Shown here: piece after piece, positions 8,701 to 14,532 of the stretch
How the letters are laid out: the number at the start of each line of letters is the position of its first letter
Position numbering within the stretch: the first letter of the stretch is position 1
From: an uncultured Chthoniobacterales bacterium
Lineage (GTDB): Bacteria > Verrucomicrobiota > Verrucomicrobiia > Chthoniobacterales > CAKUMP01
NCBI GenBank assembly: GCA_934667795.1
Contig: CAKUMP010000023.1
Location: forward strand, 1-16,340
Direction: 5' to 3'
Length of the DNA stretch: 16,340 bases
The notes under the pieces: generated by a model
What the model was told of the DNA's origin: nothing
Database searches by the model: none
What the model saw: only the letters and a program-made list of their open reading frames with translations
Translations under genes and position numbers: made by a program

Positions 8701-9134
8701 GGTTCATCTTTTGTGGTTGTTGGCGCATCGGAAACAGGAGGAATCAAGAGCGGAGCAATTTCGCGATAAGTGGGCTCAGGGCCTTTTTTGGAGCCGAAGG
8801 AAAGGTAGTTTAAACTTCTGGTGGCAGCCATGAGTAATGCCAGCGCATGAGGACAGAGGGTGGGGGACTGAGAACCGGCGCAGGCATCACATGTCGCTTC
8901 CAGATGTTTTTCGGTATTTAATTTTAAATGCACTTCAGGCCCGAATAAATCCGAAACGCGACTGGTGAGGGTTTGTTTCTCCTCAGAAAAACGGATCGAG
9001 TTCAGAGCAGATTGAGAATAAATTTCAAATGCTTCTGAAAATTTTTCCAGCGTCCCCATTTTAAAAATATCGCCCATGCGCAAGGTGCGAAAATATTGAG
9101 GCAGCGAAAGTATGGAGGTCTTGACGGTATTCAT
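5715..9134 (-). CDS. SNF2-family DNA-dependent ATPase/helicase with N-terminal SWIM-like zinc motif
   Basis: About 1139 residues, starting at the ATG at 9134. A SWIM-like zinc motif lies at about residues 78-98 (CDAC, then CPHALALL). A long Pro/Ser/His/Leu-rich middle region follows. The SNF2 core lies in the last 450 residues: motif I DDMGLGKT near 706, Ia LIVLPPTLLSNW, motif II DEAQ near 809, motif III LTGTPMEN, motif V RTGGAGLNLT and motif VI SDRAHRLGQ near 1078. All catalytic motifs look intact, so an active double-stranded DNA translocase is expected. The bacterial family includes RapA/HepA, which recycles RNA polymerase, but the SWIM-containing group has no settled role. The ATG overlaps the lacI stop (ATGA, 9131-9134). 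An ATG at 9164 would extend it 10 residues into lacI. The coding strand is strikingly C-rich and G-poor, unlike lacI. Confidence 0.93.
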   Translation of the reverse strand: MNTVKTSILSLPQYFRTLRMGDIFKMGTLEKFSEAFEIYSQSALNSIRFSEEKQTLTSRVSDLFGPEVHLKLNTEKHLEATCDACAGSQSPTLCPHALALLMAATRSLNYLSFGSKKGPEPTYREIAPLLIPPVSDAPTTTKDEPANYFILFPSPHATHTPHIEIDFHGPPLSPTESELLMRLNHPRIQRRSFWNLLQQVFPSLSSPLLLQTAEGKAIPIQQIHQDIRFQLQLDASRQHITPSLISSQHPSSTPLLPLEPHVYFLPSPPTILLQHASPHEHSVNTMHDTLSHLSPQPIPAPAFNNLSLLINPTDLQSSPPRILLTKNSTPLPQSSPKISPIPHKIQIQHVEQDAHLTLQTIAHQTLSDAAGGILELLLTPLLPFYKENLFPIIYRDCFLPLLKKTISHSGVSTPPVPDFSQFKLPAQLIAPLQKAFTQSLQIIHSLHALPAILTLDHQDEWNMDPHGARQFSSMVLAAAHISTLMPVPHSSPLKFSAPWNALFQQLPTILALTEKSRIPVLLGNLPFQLHPLEIHIKIQPGTKSDHWDVFITIRCNDAPIAPQFWSALLHGKFFPKNTDSIFILPQKSRELLQQILTLLPASSHLNKLPSRTAPFTVSAEFSDPPTHHTRIHKTLVFPWLQFSAPEVKLELHPALEKFLLQLHEPQWIPQLPCPPAVRLIPRPYQLEGFSWLAFLYQNQLGACLADDMGLGKTLQTILLLAAIHSHSIPSLLPPDRHVPHLIVLPPTLLSNWQQEIQQIYPHLRITHFTSQTPYLSFQNSDVILTTYEFVRRKISQLADYTFHTVIFDEAQLIKNYHSSRAKACRSLKAHFKLCLTGTPMENHHGEFFSIMHTVLPDLLGTYKSFQNAIKFSSAIIERARPFLLRRTKAQILKDLPPKIETSVFLDPSETQQALYEETTQKIRNNVLHAFSHQSPQQAGILALAALTKLRQLCISPALIDPTLPASSPKFDFLLLKIQELIVENQACLVFSQFTRALDLIEPILTSHKIPFLRLDGSTPIPKRQPLVQRFQTPTAPPVFLISLRTGGAGLNLTRASHVLHLDPWWNPAVENQASDRAHRLGQSQSVFIHKLILRHSVEEKILALKKTKLSLFEELLHPSDAPQPSPLTLQDFNFLLSKT

Positions 9135-10141
9135 GGGTGCGGAACACCCACAGATTCTCGCCATTCCAGATTGGCTGGAACGCGTATTTCCATTTGGCAG
9201 CTTTTGTCGGGAGATTTTATTTTCTCCATGAGAAGCTGAATGGCGGAGTGTGTGAGTGCATCGATATCCTGCCGGATTGCGGTGATGCGTGGCGACCAGT
9301 GGCTCGCCAGTAAAAAGTCGTCAAACGAAGCAAAGGAAATATCGCGAGGGATGGCGAGTCCACAGTCCCGAAGCCCGGAAAGTGCTCCAATGGCGAGAAG
9401 TTCAGACAGCACGACCAAAGCGCTTGGACGGTCTTTCCAGGATAAAAGCTCAGAAATGGCTTCCCGTGCCGCCCGAGGGTCATTCGGCATGTTACGAATC
9501 CATAAATTTCCCCCAAATACTTCTGCCAGCCCCTGTGCACGCTCAGTCATGCTTCGATCCTGAAAGGGCGCGTTAAAGACCAGCACTTTTTCATGCCCGG
9601 TTTCCTGAAGCTTGAGCGCAAGCGTACGCGATGCCCCAAGGTTGTCGGTCGCAACCAATGGACTCGATTCGTCGCAGTCAGGACGATCCAGAATGACCAT
9701 CGGAAACTCCGGAGAAATCCCCAATGCTTTTCGATCAATTTTTTCCCGTACCGGAACCCATAACAGCCCGTCCACTCCTCGCGCCAGAAATGCGCGCACC
9801 AGCTCTTCTTCACTTTCTTCTTCATCCCGGCTGTGCGCCGCCAGCAATTGATACCCTCTTGCCCGTAATTCCATTTCCAACCCGTCCGTAATCCCTCCAA
9901 AAAATGGAGATTGGGCCGTCGGCAAAATTAACCCAATCAAATAACTCTTTTTCGTCCTTAACCCTCTCGCCGCAGGGTTCGCTCGATACCCCATCTCTTT
10001 CGCCGCTCGCTTCACCGCTTCTATCGTCTGCGGAGAATATTTAAACCCGTCAAAAGACTCGTTCAATACCCGCGAGACCGTGCAGGTCGATAGACCTACC
10101 GACTTCGCTACGTCCGCTATTGTCACTCGAAATTTCCCCAT
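9131..10141 (-). CDS. LacI-family transcriptional regulator
   Basis: A 336-residue repressor-type protein. The N-terminal helix-turn-helix (VTIADVAKSVGLSTCTVSRV) is followed by the hinge region (GYRANPAARGL) that inserts into the DNA minor groove. The periplasmic-binding-protein-like effector domain follows, with LIGLILPTAQSPFF, DGLLWVPV and the C-terminal FDDFLLASHWSPRITAIRQD signature. Such proteins usually sense sugars or nucleosides and bind palindromes with a central CG. Exactly such a palindrome lies 38 bases upstream of the start (10179-10196), so autoregulation plus control of the divergent M24-ASRT-deacetylase operon is likely. The last four bases overlap the start of the SNF2 gene. 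The effector cannot be predicted. Confidence 0.95.
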   Translation of the reverse strand: MGKFRVTIADVAKSVGLSTCTVSRVLNESFDGFKYSPQTIEAVKRAAKEMGYRANPAARGLRTKKSYLIGLILPTAQSPFFGGITDGLEMELRARGYQLLAAHSRDEEESEEELVRAFLARGVDGLLWVPVREKIDRKALGISPEFPMVILDRPDCDESSPLVATDNLGASRTLALKLQETGHEKVLVFNAPFQDRSMTERAQGLAEVFGGNLWIRNMPNDPRAAREAISELLSWKDRPSALVVLSELLAIGALSGLRDCGLAIPRDISFASFDDFLLASHWSPRITAIRQDIDALTHSAIQLLMEKIKSPDKSCQMEIRVPANLEWRESVGVPHP

Positions 10142-10178
10142 AAAATTTTATTCTTGCCAAAATGACGAATTTACGCAA

Positions 10179-10196
10179 CATATAATCGATTATATG
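10179..10196. promoter_or_regulatory. Perfect 18-bp LacI-type operator palindrome with divergent -10 boxes
   Basis: CATATAATCGATTATATG is its own reverse complement over all 18 bases and has the central CG typical of LacI-family operators. It contains TATAAT at 10181-10186 on the plus strand and at 10194-10189 on the minus strand, a consensus -10 box in each direction. The rightmost ATG is the start codon of the M24 gene. A TTGCCA at 10154-10159 could be a plus-strand -35, but the spacing of 21 bases is long. LacI bound here would cover both -10 elements. Binding by the adjacent LacI is inference. Confidence 0.75.
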
Positions 10197-11396
10197 AAAG
10201 AACGAGTAAAAATATCAGATCAGGAGTTTGCGAGTCGGCTGGAGCGTACGATTGGGTACGTAAAAGAGAGTGGGCTGGATGCCTTGGTAGTACATTCGAA
10301 TGAGGCGGATTTTGCGAATGTGCGATATTTATCGGATTACTGGCCATTATTTGAGAGTGCGGGGGTATTGATTGGGAAGACTGGGGATGTGAGGTTATTG
10401 ATTGGGCCGGAGAGTGAGACATTTGCGAAGAGCCGGACGAAGATTCCGGAAGTGCAGAAACTGGTGGAGTATCGTGAGCCGGCGGAACCGGATTATCCGG
10501 GGATTCAGGTAGAGCCGTTGAAGGAACTGGTGAAGAAAGCCAGTGGTGGGGAAGTGAAGCGGATTGGGTTGGCAGGCTGGGCAGTTTTTCCATTACCGGT
10601 GTACATGAGCTTGAAAGAAGCATTTCCGGATGCGGAAATTGTAAAAGCGGACGACATTATGTTCCGTCAGCGCAGTATTAAATCGGAAGGTGAAATTGCC
10701 TGTCTGAAAGAAGCGTTTCGGATTGTGCGGATTGCGATGGATGAAGTCATTCCGCAGATTCATGAAGGGATGACGGAACTGCAGATTGCCGGACTGGCGC
10801 AGGGAGTCATTTATCGTGAAGGCGCGGAGTATGAAGGGTTGCCGCAGTATGTATTGGCAGGTGAAGCCAGTGCGCATGCGATTGGACGTGCAGGGTATCG
10901 TCAGATCAAAAAAGGCGACATCGTTCAGTTGAACTTGTCGGCACGGATTCACGGGTACTCTCCGAGTATCGGGATTCCTGTCAGTGTAGGGGAGCCGAAT
11001 GATGCCAAGAGAGAATTGCTGGAATTTGGATTAAAAGCCCATGCTTACACGTTGGAATTGATGCAGCCCGGGCGTCCGGCGAAAGAAGTTGCGATCGGGT
11101 ATGCGGAGTGGGTAAAAGAGCAGGGATACGGGGATTATCTGTTGTATGGACCTGCCCATGGACTTGGAATGATTGAAGTCGAGCGTCCCTGGATTGAAAC
11201 CACTTCGGATTACCTCTTGCAGCCAGGAATGACCTTCCAGATTGACACCTATTTCTATACCCCGATTGGGACAGAATTAGAGAAGAAAAATGGGGGAGCA
11301 TTTGGGTTGAGATGGGAAAATGGAGTGCGGATCGGGGAAGAAAAAGGAGAATTGTTTAGTCCTGCATTAACGGACCTCGTTATTGCAAACGTGTGA
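10194..11396 (+). CDS. M24/creatinase-fold protein with degenerate metal site (Xaa-Pro peptidase-like)
   Basis: A 400-residue protein with the two-domain layout of aminopeptidase P/creatinase: an N-terminal creatinase domain (about residues 10-160) and a C-terminal pita-bread M24 domain (about 165-395). In M24 metallopeptidases the metals are held by Asp, Asp, His, Glu, Glu. By eye alignment these are here Asn247 (QLNLSA), Ser258, His322 (AHGLGM), Asp351 (QIDTYF) and Glu375 (RWENG), so the two aspartates are lost. The substrate-side His228 (ASAHAIG) is kept. Creatinase has this fold without metal, so a metal-independent amidinohydrolase or another C-N hydrolase is possible, as is an inactive protein. 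The start was chosen at ATG 10194. The in-frame GTG at 10080 would lie inside lacI. No ribosome site is visible, and a leaderless transcript is likely. First gene of a three-gene operon. Confidence 0.88.
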   Translation: MKERVKISDQEFASRLERTIGYVKESGLDALVVHSNEADFANVRYLSDYWPLFESAGVLIGKTGDVRLLIGPESETFAKSRTKIPEVQKLVEYREPAEPDYPGIQVEPLKELVKKASGGEVKRIGLAGWAVFPLPVYMSLKEAFPDAEIVKADDIMFRQRSIKSEGEIACLKEAFRIVRIAMDEVIPQIHEGMTELQIAGLAQGVIYREGAEYEGLPQYVLAGEASAHAIGRAGYRQIKKGDIVQLNLSARIHGYSPSIGIPVSVGEPNDAKRELLEFGLKAHAYTLELMQPGRPAKEVAIGYAEWVKEQGYGDYLLYGPAHGLGMIEVERPWIETTSDYLLQPGMTFQIDTYFYTPIGTELEKKNGGAFGLRWENGVRIGEEKGELFSPALTDLVIANV

Positions 11397-11409
11397 ACAG
11401 GACAAACGT

Positions 11410-11805
11410 ATGAAACTAGGTAATAAAATCTGGGTGTTTCCGGACGGGGATATTCCACCCCATGACCCCTATGATCTCGCGTTAAAGAATCAGGACACGC
11501 ACGGGCATGAATCGCTTGTCGTACTGAATACGGGGGATCAGGCGGGGCAATTGAAAATGACCGTGTATTATTCTGACAAGGATCCGGTTGTTTTGGACAT
11601 GGGAGAAATCGGGGCGAAGCGGGTTAAATGTTACCGAACAGATGAGCCTGTGGGGACAGAGGGGTATCGGATTCCGGAAGGGCAATATGCGCTTGTTCTG
11701 GAATGTACCACTGAAGTTGTTGCCCAGATCGGGCGGATGGATATTCGCCAGCCGAATCTTGCCTATTACACCGTCATGGGCTACCCTGCGGACACTGCAA
11801 AATAA
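11410..11805 (+). CDS. Anabaena sensory rhodopsin transducer (ASRT)-like protein
   Basis: A 131-residue soluble protein recognised as the ASRT family (Pfam Sensory rhodopsin transducer, formerly a DUF) by a run of family features: W8 with GDIPP (13-17), HESLVVLNTG (33-42), YYSDKDP (53-59) and RMDIRQ (109-114). In Anabaena the family member is a small beta-sandwich tetramer that interacts with the sensory rhodopsin. Comparative work has proposed the wider superfamily as small-molecule (probably sugar-related) binding domains. No rhodopsin gene is visible here, so a binding, sensor or chaperone-like role for the cassette is more likely. ATG 11410 follows the M24 stop by 13 bases, with CAGGAC as a possible ribosome site. 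The TTG at 11383 would overlap the M24 gene. Length matches the family. Confidence 0.85.
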   Translation: MKLGNKIWVFPDGDIPPHDPYDLALKNQDTHGHESLVVLNTGDQAGQLKMTVYYSDKDPVVLDMGEIGAKRVKCYRTDEPVGTEGYRIPEGQYALVLECTTEVVAQIGRMDIRQPNLAYYTVMGYPADTAK

Positions 11806-11814
11806 GGATAAAAG

Positions 11815-12705
11815 ATGAGTGGATTTGATGTCTTGTTGGGATTTGATATGGAAACCGACGTCGGTTCCTGGACACCCTTTCACGAGGGGTTGCGTCATGG
11901 AACTCCGAGGGTTCTGGATATTTTTCGCAAGCATGAAGTCACGGGGACCTTTTATTTTGTTGGGCATTCTGCCCGGGAAGTACCGGAATCGGTACTTGCG
12001 GTGAAAGCGGCGGGACACGAAATTGGGGCCCACAGTTTATATCATGAAACGGTGGGCGACCCCATCTTTCCGATTCCCGGAATCACGCCTTTGCTGCCGC
12101 ATGAAGTCGAGCCGCGACTGCGTTTGAATACCGAGTGGGTTGAAGGGGTCGCCGGGGTGCGTCCGGTAAGTTTTCGTTGCCCGAGGTTATTTGGCGGCAC
12201 ACATGTGTGTAACGCGCTGGAAGCACTGGGATATGTCAGTGATTCCAGTTATCCGATGTATTTTTATCGGGAGCGGTTAAAAGCCTATCACCCGCATCGT
12301 GAGGACTGGACCCGGGAAGGGGATATGCGGCTGGTACAGATTCCGAATTTTGCCAACATGGCAATGGAAAGTCGGGATGAATACGGCCGGGATCGGGATC
12401 AATGGCCGAAATTCAGAACAGAATCCGCGGAAAGTCTGCTTTCGCATATTGATCAGTATCTGGGGTATGCGAAAGAGCAAGGGGTGGATCGTCCGGTTCT
12501 GTCGTTTTATTTTCACCCATGGGAATTCCACCCGATGCCGGAAGGGTTGATTCATTTTGGCGAAGGCGCAGTGTTGCCGGACCCTTTTATCGTGAAAAAC
12601 TGCGGAGATGTCGCATGTCAGGAATTTGATAAACTGCTGACCGGCCTGAAGCAACGCGGCGGAGATTTCAAAACCGCAGCCCAGATTGCAGCAGAGTGTC
12701 CGTAA
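11815..12705 (+). CDS. Polysaccharide deacetylase-like (NodB-fold) protein, cytoplasmic
   Basis: A 296-residue protein with NodB homology motifs: an acidic first motif GFDMETDVG (D11, E13, D15), metal-binding HSLYH (His73, His77), FRCPRLFGG (119-128) and SFYFHPWEF (His234). Typical members hydrolyse N- or O-acetyl groups of sugars. The subgroup with Asp-x-Glu-x-Asp instead of TFDDG includes other amidohydrolase-like members, so the substrate is open. No signal peptide is present, so it acts inside the cell, unlike peptidoglycan or chitin deacetylases. It starts 9 bases after the ASRT stop, with AAGGA before the ATG, and is the last gene of the operon. Together with the neighbouring M24-fold protein it suggests cleavage of an N-acylated or amidino compound, which is inference. 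Confidence 0.88.
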   Translation: MSGFDVLLGFDMETDVGSWTPFHEGLRHGTPRVLDIFRKHEVTGTFYFVGHSAREVPESVLAVKAAGHEIGAHSLYHETVGDPIFPIPGITPLLPHEVEPRLRLNTEWVEGVAGVRPVSFRCPRLFGGTHVCNALEALGYVSDSSYPMYFYRERLKAYHPHREDWTREGDMRLVQIPNFANMAMESRDEYGRDRDQWPKFRTESAESLLSHIDQYLGYAKEQGVDRPVLSFYFHPWEFHPMPEGLIHFGEGAVLPDPFIVKNCGDVACQEFDKLLTGLKQRGGDFKTAAQIAAECP

Positions 12706-12728
12706 AGGGGGGGCTGATAGTAAAACCA

Positions 12729-12757
12729 TTGCCGGATACTGAAATCCAGGCTATAAT
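12729..12757 (+). promoter_or_regulatory. Sigma70-type promoter of the toxin-antitoxin module
   Basis: TTGCCG (12729-12734, four of six consensus bases) and TATAAT (12752-12757, full consensus) are separated by exactly 17 bases. Transcription would start near 12764, about a dozen bases before the first ATG of the downstream pair. The pair is therefore probably transcribed independently of the deacetylase operon. Confidence 0.6.
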
Positions 12758-12775
12758 AAGACATGAAATCTTAAA

Positions 12776-13090
12776 ATGATGGAAAGTCAGACAAACGCCC
12801 TTCATACCCTGCTTCTTGAATTGGCCGCCCGTTACATCTGGTGGAAATCCCCTGAGGAAGCCATTCGGTTTCCCAAACGGATTATGGCTCAAGTTATGGA
12901 AATGGGAAGTTATGAAGACGTTCTCCGGCTTACCCAGACCGCAAGTCCGGAAACGCTTAGAGCTGTCATTGAAACCGCGGAAGCAGGCTGGTTTTCCCCC
13001 AAGCCCTGGCATTTCTGGAATTACCAGCTTAGCCTCTGCGAACTCGACCAAGTTCCTCCGTTACCCCAAAAGAAAATTCCGGTAAATTGA
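12776..13090 (+). CDS. Putative antitoxin partner of an AbiEii-type nucleotidyltransferase
   Basis: A 104-residue acidic-to-neutral helical protein with a pattern I recognise from genes paired with AbiEii-type nucleotidyltransferases: RYIWW (19-23), SPEEA, AQVMEMG (38-44) and GWFSPKPWHFW (71-81). It lacks the winged-helix AbiEi antitoxin architecture. Its stop TGA overlaps the TTG start of the next gene by four bases, so the two are cotranslated, as expected for an antitoxin-toxin pair. It has its own promoter 20-47 bases upstream. A second ATG follows directly at 12779. The antitoxin role is inferred from order and coupling. It could instead be a regulatory or substrate-handling partner. Confidence 0.75.
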   Translation: MMESQTNALHTLLLELAARYIWWKSPEEAIRFPKRIMAQVMEMGSYEDVLRLTQTASPETLRAVIETAEAGWFSPKPWHFWNYQLSLCELDQVPPLPQKKIPVN

Positions 13091-13743
13091 ACACGTTTAA
13101 CCCGCACCTCGAAATCCTGCCACCACCCCAACAGGCTGTCTGGAAACTTCTTGCTCCCGCCAAGGAACTTGGATTCGTGCTTTATGGAGGAACTGCCATC
13201 GCTCTACGGCTCGGGCACCGGACTTCTGTTGATTTTGATTTTTTCTCCAGCCTCCCCCTCGATAAAAACCACCTGTTGGAAAAAATGCCCTTTCTTGGGG
13301 AGAAACCTCCTGAACAAGAGGAAACAAATACATTCACAATCATCATCAAGAACGTCAAATTTTCCTTCTTTGGCAACCTCACCTTTGGTTGCTACACCCA
13401 ACCGGAATTAACTTCGGATCACACCCTGCAAGTCGCAGCGCTTGACGATCTCCTTGCTCTAAAAATCAAGGTCATCCATCAACGCTCCGAACAAAAAGAC
13501 TTTCAGGACATCGCTGCCCTGCTACGGCATGGCATTTCATTAGAAAGAGGGCTAGCCATCGCTCAACACATGTTTGCTCCAAACTTTTCCCCTATGATCG
13601 CTTTAAGGGCACTCACCTATTTCGAGGATGGGGATCTTTCCTCTTTGTCAAAAAACGATAGGGAGACGATTATTCAGGCAACTCGATTCATTAAACCACT
13701 CCCCAAGGTTTCCCCAATAAGCCAGGAATTAAACGCCTGCTAA
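13087..13743 (+). CDS. AbiEii/MenT-type nucleotidyltransferase toxin
   Basis: A 218-residue protein with the nucleotidyltransferase signature of the AbiEii/AbiGii family: GGTAIALRLGHR (34-45), SVDFDFF (47-53, catalytic Asp49 and Asp51), and the helical motif DLLALKI with Lys126, followed by HQRSEQKDFQDI (131-142) containing Lys137, Asp138 and Asp141. Family members such as AbiEii and MenT transfer nucleotides. Some block tRNA charging and stop growth, which can protect a population from phage. The apparent start is TTG at 13087, overlapping the upstream stop. A rare start and coupling would keep toxin low relative to antitoxin. Codon use is C-rich compared with flanking genes, consistent with transfer. 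All core motifs look intact. Confidence 0.85.
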   Translation: MNTFNPHLEILPPPQQAVWKLLAPAKELGFVLYGGTAIALRLGHRTSVDFDFFSSLPLDKNHLLEKMPFLGEKPPEQEETNTFTIIIKNVKFSFFGNLTFGCYTQPELTSDHTLQVAALDDLLALKIKVIHQRSEQKDFQDIAALLRHGISLERGLAIAQHMFAPNFSPMIALRALTYFEDGDLSSLSKNDRETIIQATRFIKPLPKVSPISQELNAC

Positions 13744-13770
13744 AGCAATTTAAGTAAGGTTGGTTATGAG

Positions 13771-13776
13771 AGGAGG
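13771..13776 (+). promoter_or_regulatory. Strong ribosome binding site of the PaaX-like gene
   Basis: AGGAGG, followed by AAAAAACAG, lies 9 bases before ATG 13786. It stands out because most other starts here have weak or no such site, and it fixes the start of this gene. Confidence 0.7.
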
Positions 13777-13785
13777 AAAAAACAG

Positions 13786-14532
13786 ATGAAACCGAAGACG
13801 GAGGAATTATTATACTGGCTGTTATGGCTGGCGGATGAGCGGGGGTCGGTTCGTATGTTGGGCGAAAAAGAACGGGAAATTTTGCAGCTATGTGACGTGG
13901 AACGTACATTTTTATCGGTAAATGCGAAACCCTATCTGACAAGAAACCGTTTGCCTGATGGTGTTGATGCGGTGCAGTTGACAGAGGAGGGGATTCGGCT
14001 TGGGTTGGGGGGAGTGGATCTGGATCAGGAATGGGGGCGGGAGTGGGATGGAAAATGGAGGATGGTTTTATTTGATTTACCGGAAACGTTGCGTTGGTTG
14101 CGATTGCGGATTCGGCGGATGTTAAAGGATTCGCATTTTGGAAATTTACAGAATAGTGTCTGGATTACTCCCTGGGATTTGACTCCGATCCGTATGGCGA
14201 TGGGTGAAGGCGGCGCGGATGTAGGAAAGCTGGCGACTTTTGAAGGCACACCCGGGATCGGAGAAACTGCGGAAGATATTGTGGCACAGGCATGGAACTG
14301 GGAAAAAATTAACACCGCGTACGAACAGCACGCGGAGTTTTTGAAAGAATGTCCGCAGAAAAGTGCATTGGTTGAATGGGTAGAGTGGGCGAGGGAAGAA
14401 CGTCAGCGCTGGCGGGAAATTTTACAACTCGAACCCCGTCTGCCCAAAGCCCTGTATCCGGAAGGATATCCAGGCGAAACGGTTTGGCGTCAGCGCCTGC
14501 TGGTTTTATCAAGCCTGGGCCAACGTATTTAG
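13786..14532 (+). CDS. PaaX-family transcriptional regulator
   Basis: A 248-residue protein with an N-terminal winged-helix region (about 1-75, ending in VQLTEEGIRLGLGG). A Cas2-like ferredoxin-fold domain follows (WDGKWRMVLFDLPE at 87-100, then LKDSHFGNLQNSVWITPWD). The C-terminal region has RWREILQLEPRLPKALYPEGYPG, as in PaaX. PaaX represses phenylacetate degradation genes in response to phenylacetyl-CoA, but no paa genes are in the window, so the target here is unknown. A strong Shine-Dalgarno AGGAGG (13771-13776) lies 9 bases before the ATG, the best in the window. It starts 42 bases after the toxin stop and might be cotranscribed. Its last four bases overlap the stop end of hisA on the other strand. 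Confidence 0.85.
   Translation: MKPKTEELLYWLLWLADERGSVRMLGEKEREILQLCDVERTFLSVNAKPYLTRNRLPDGVDAVQLTEEGIRLGLGGVDLDQEWGREWDGKWRMVLFDLPETLRWLRLRIRRMLKDSHFGNLQNSVWITPWDLTPIRMAMGEGGADVGKLATFEGTPGIGETAEDIVAQAWNWEKINTAYEQHAEFLKECPQKSALVEWVEWAREERQRWREILQLEPRLPKALYPEGYPGETVWRQRLLVLSSLGQRI

Noticed and set aside
9135..9164. Ten-residue N-terminal extension of the SNF2 protein from ATG 9164
   Set aside because: It would overlap lacI by 34 bases, while the ATG at 9134 gives the common 4-base ATGA overlap.
10080..10193. N-terminal extension of the M24 protein from GTG 10080
   Set aside because: It would read antisense through the lacI DNA-binding region, and the added residues do not fit the family, whose domain begins just after ATG 10194.
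11410..11805. Light-sensing function of the ASRT-like protein
   Set aside because: No rhodopsin or phototransduction gene is visible, and family membership alone does not imply light sensing.
13786..14532. Cas2 protein
   Set aside because: The Cas2-like fold signature is embedded in a 248-residue protein with PaaX N- and C-terminal parts, and no cas1 or repeats are near.
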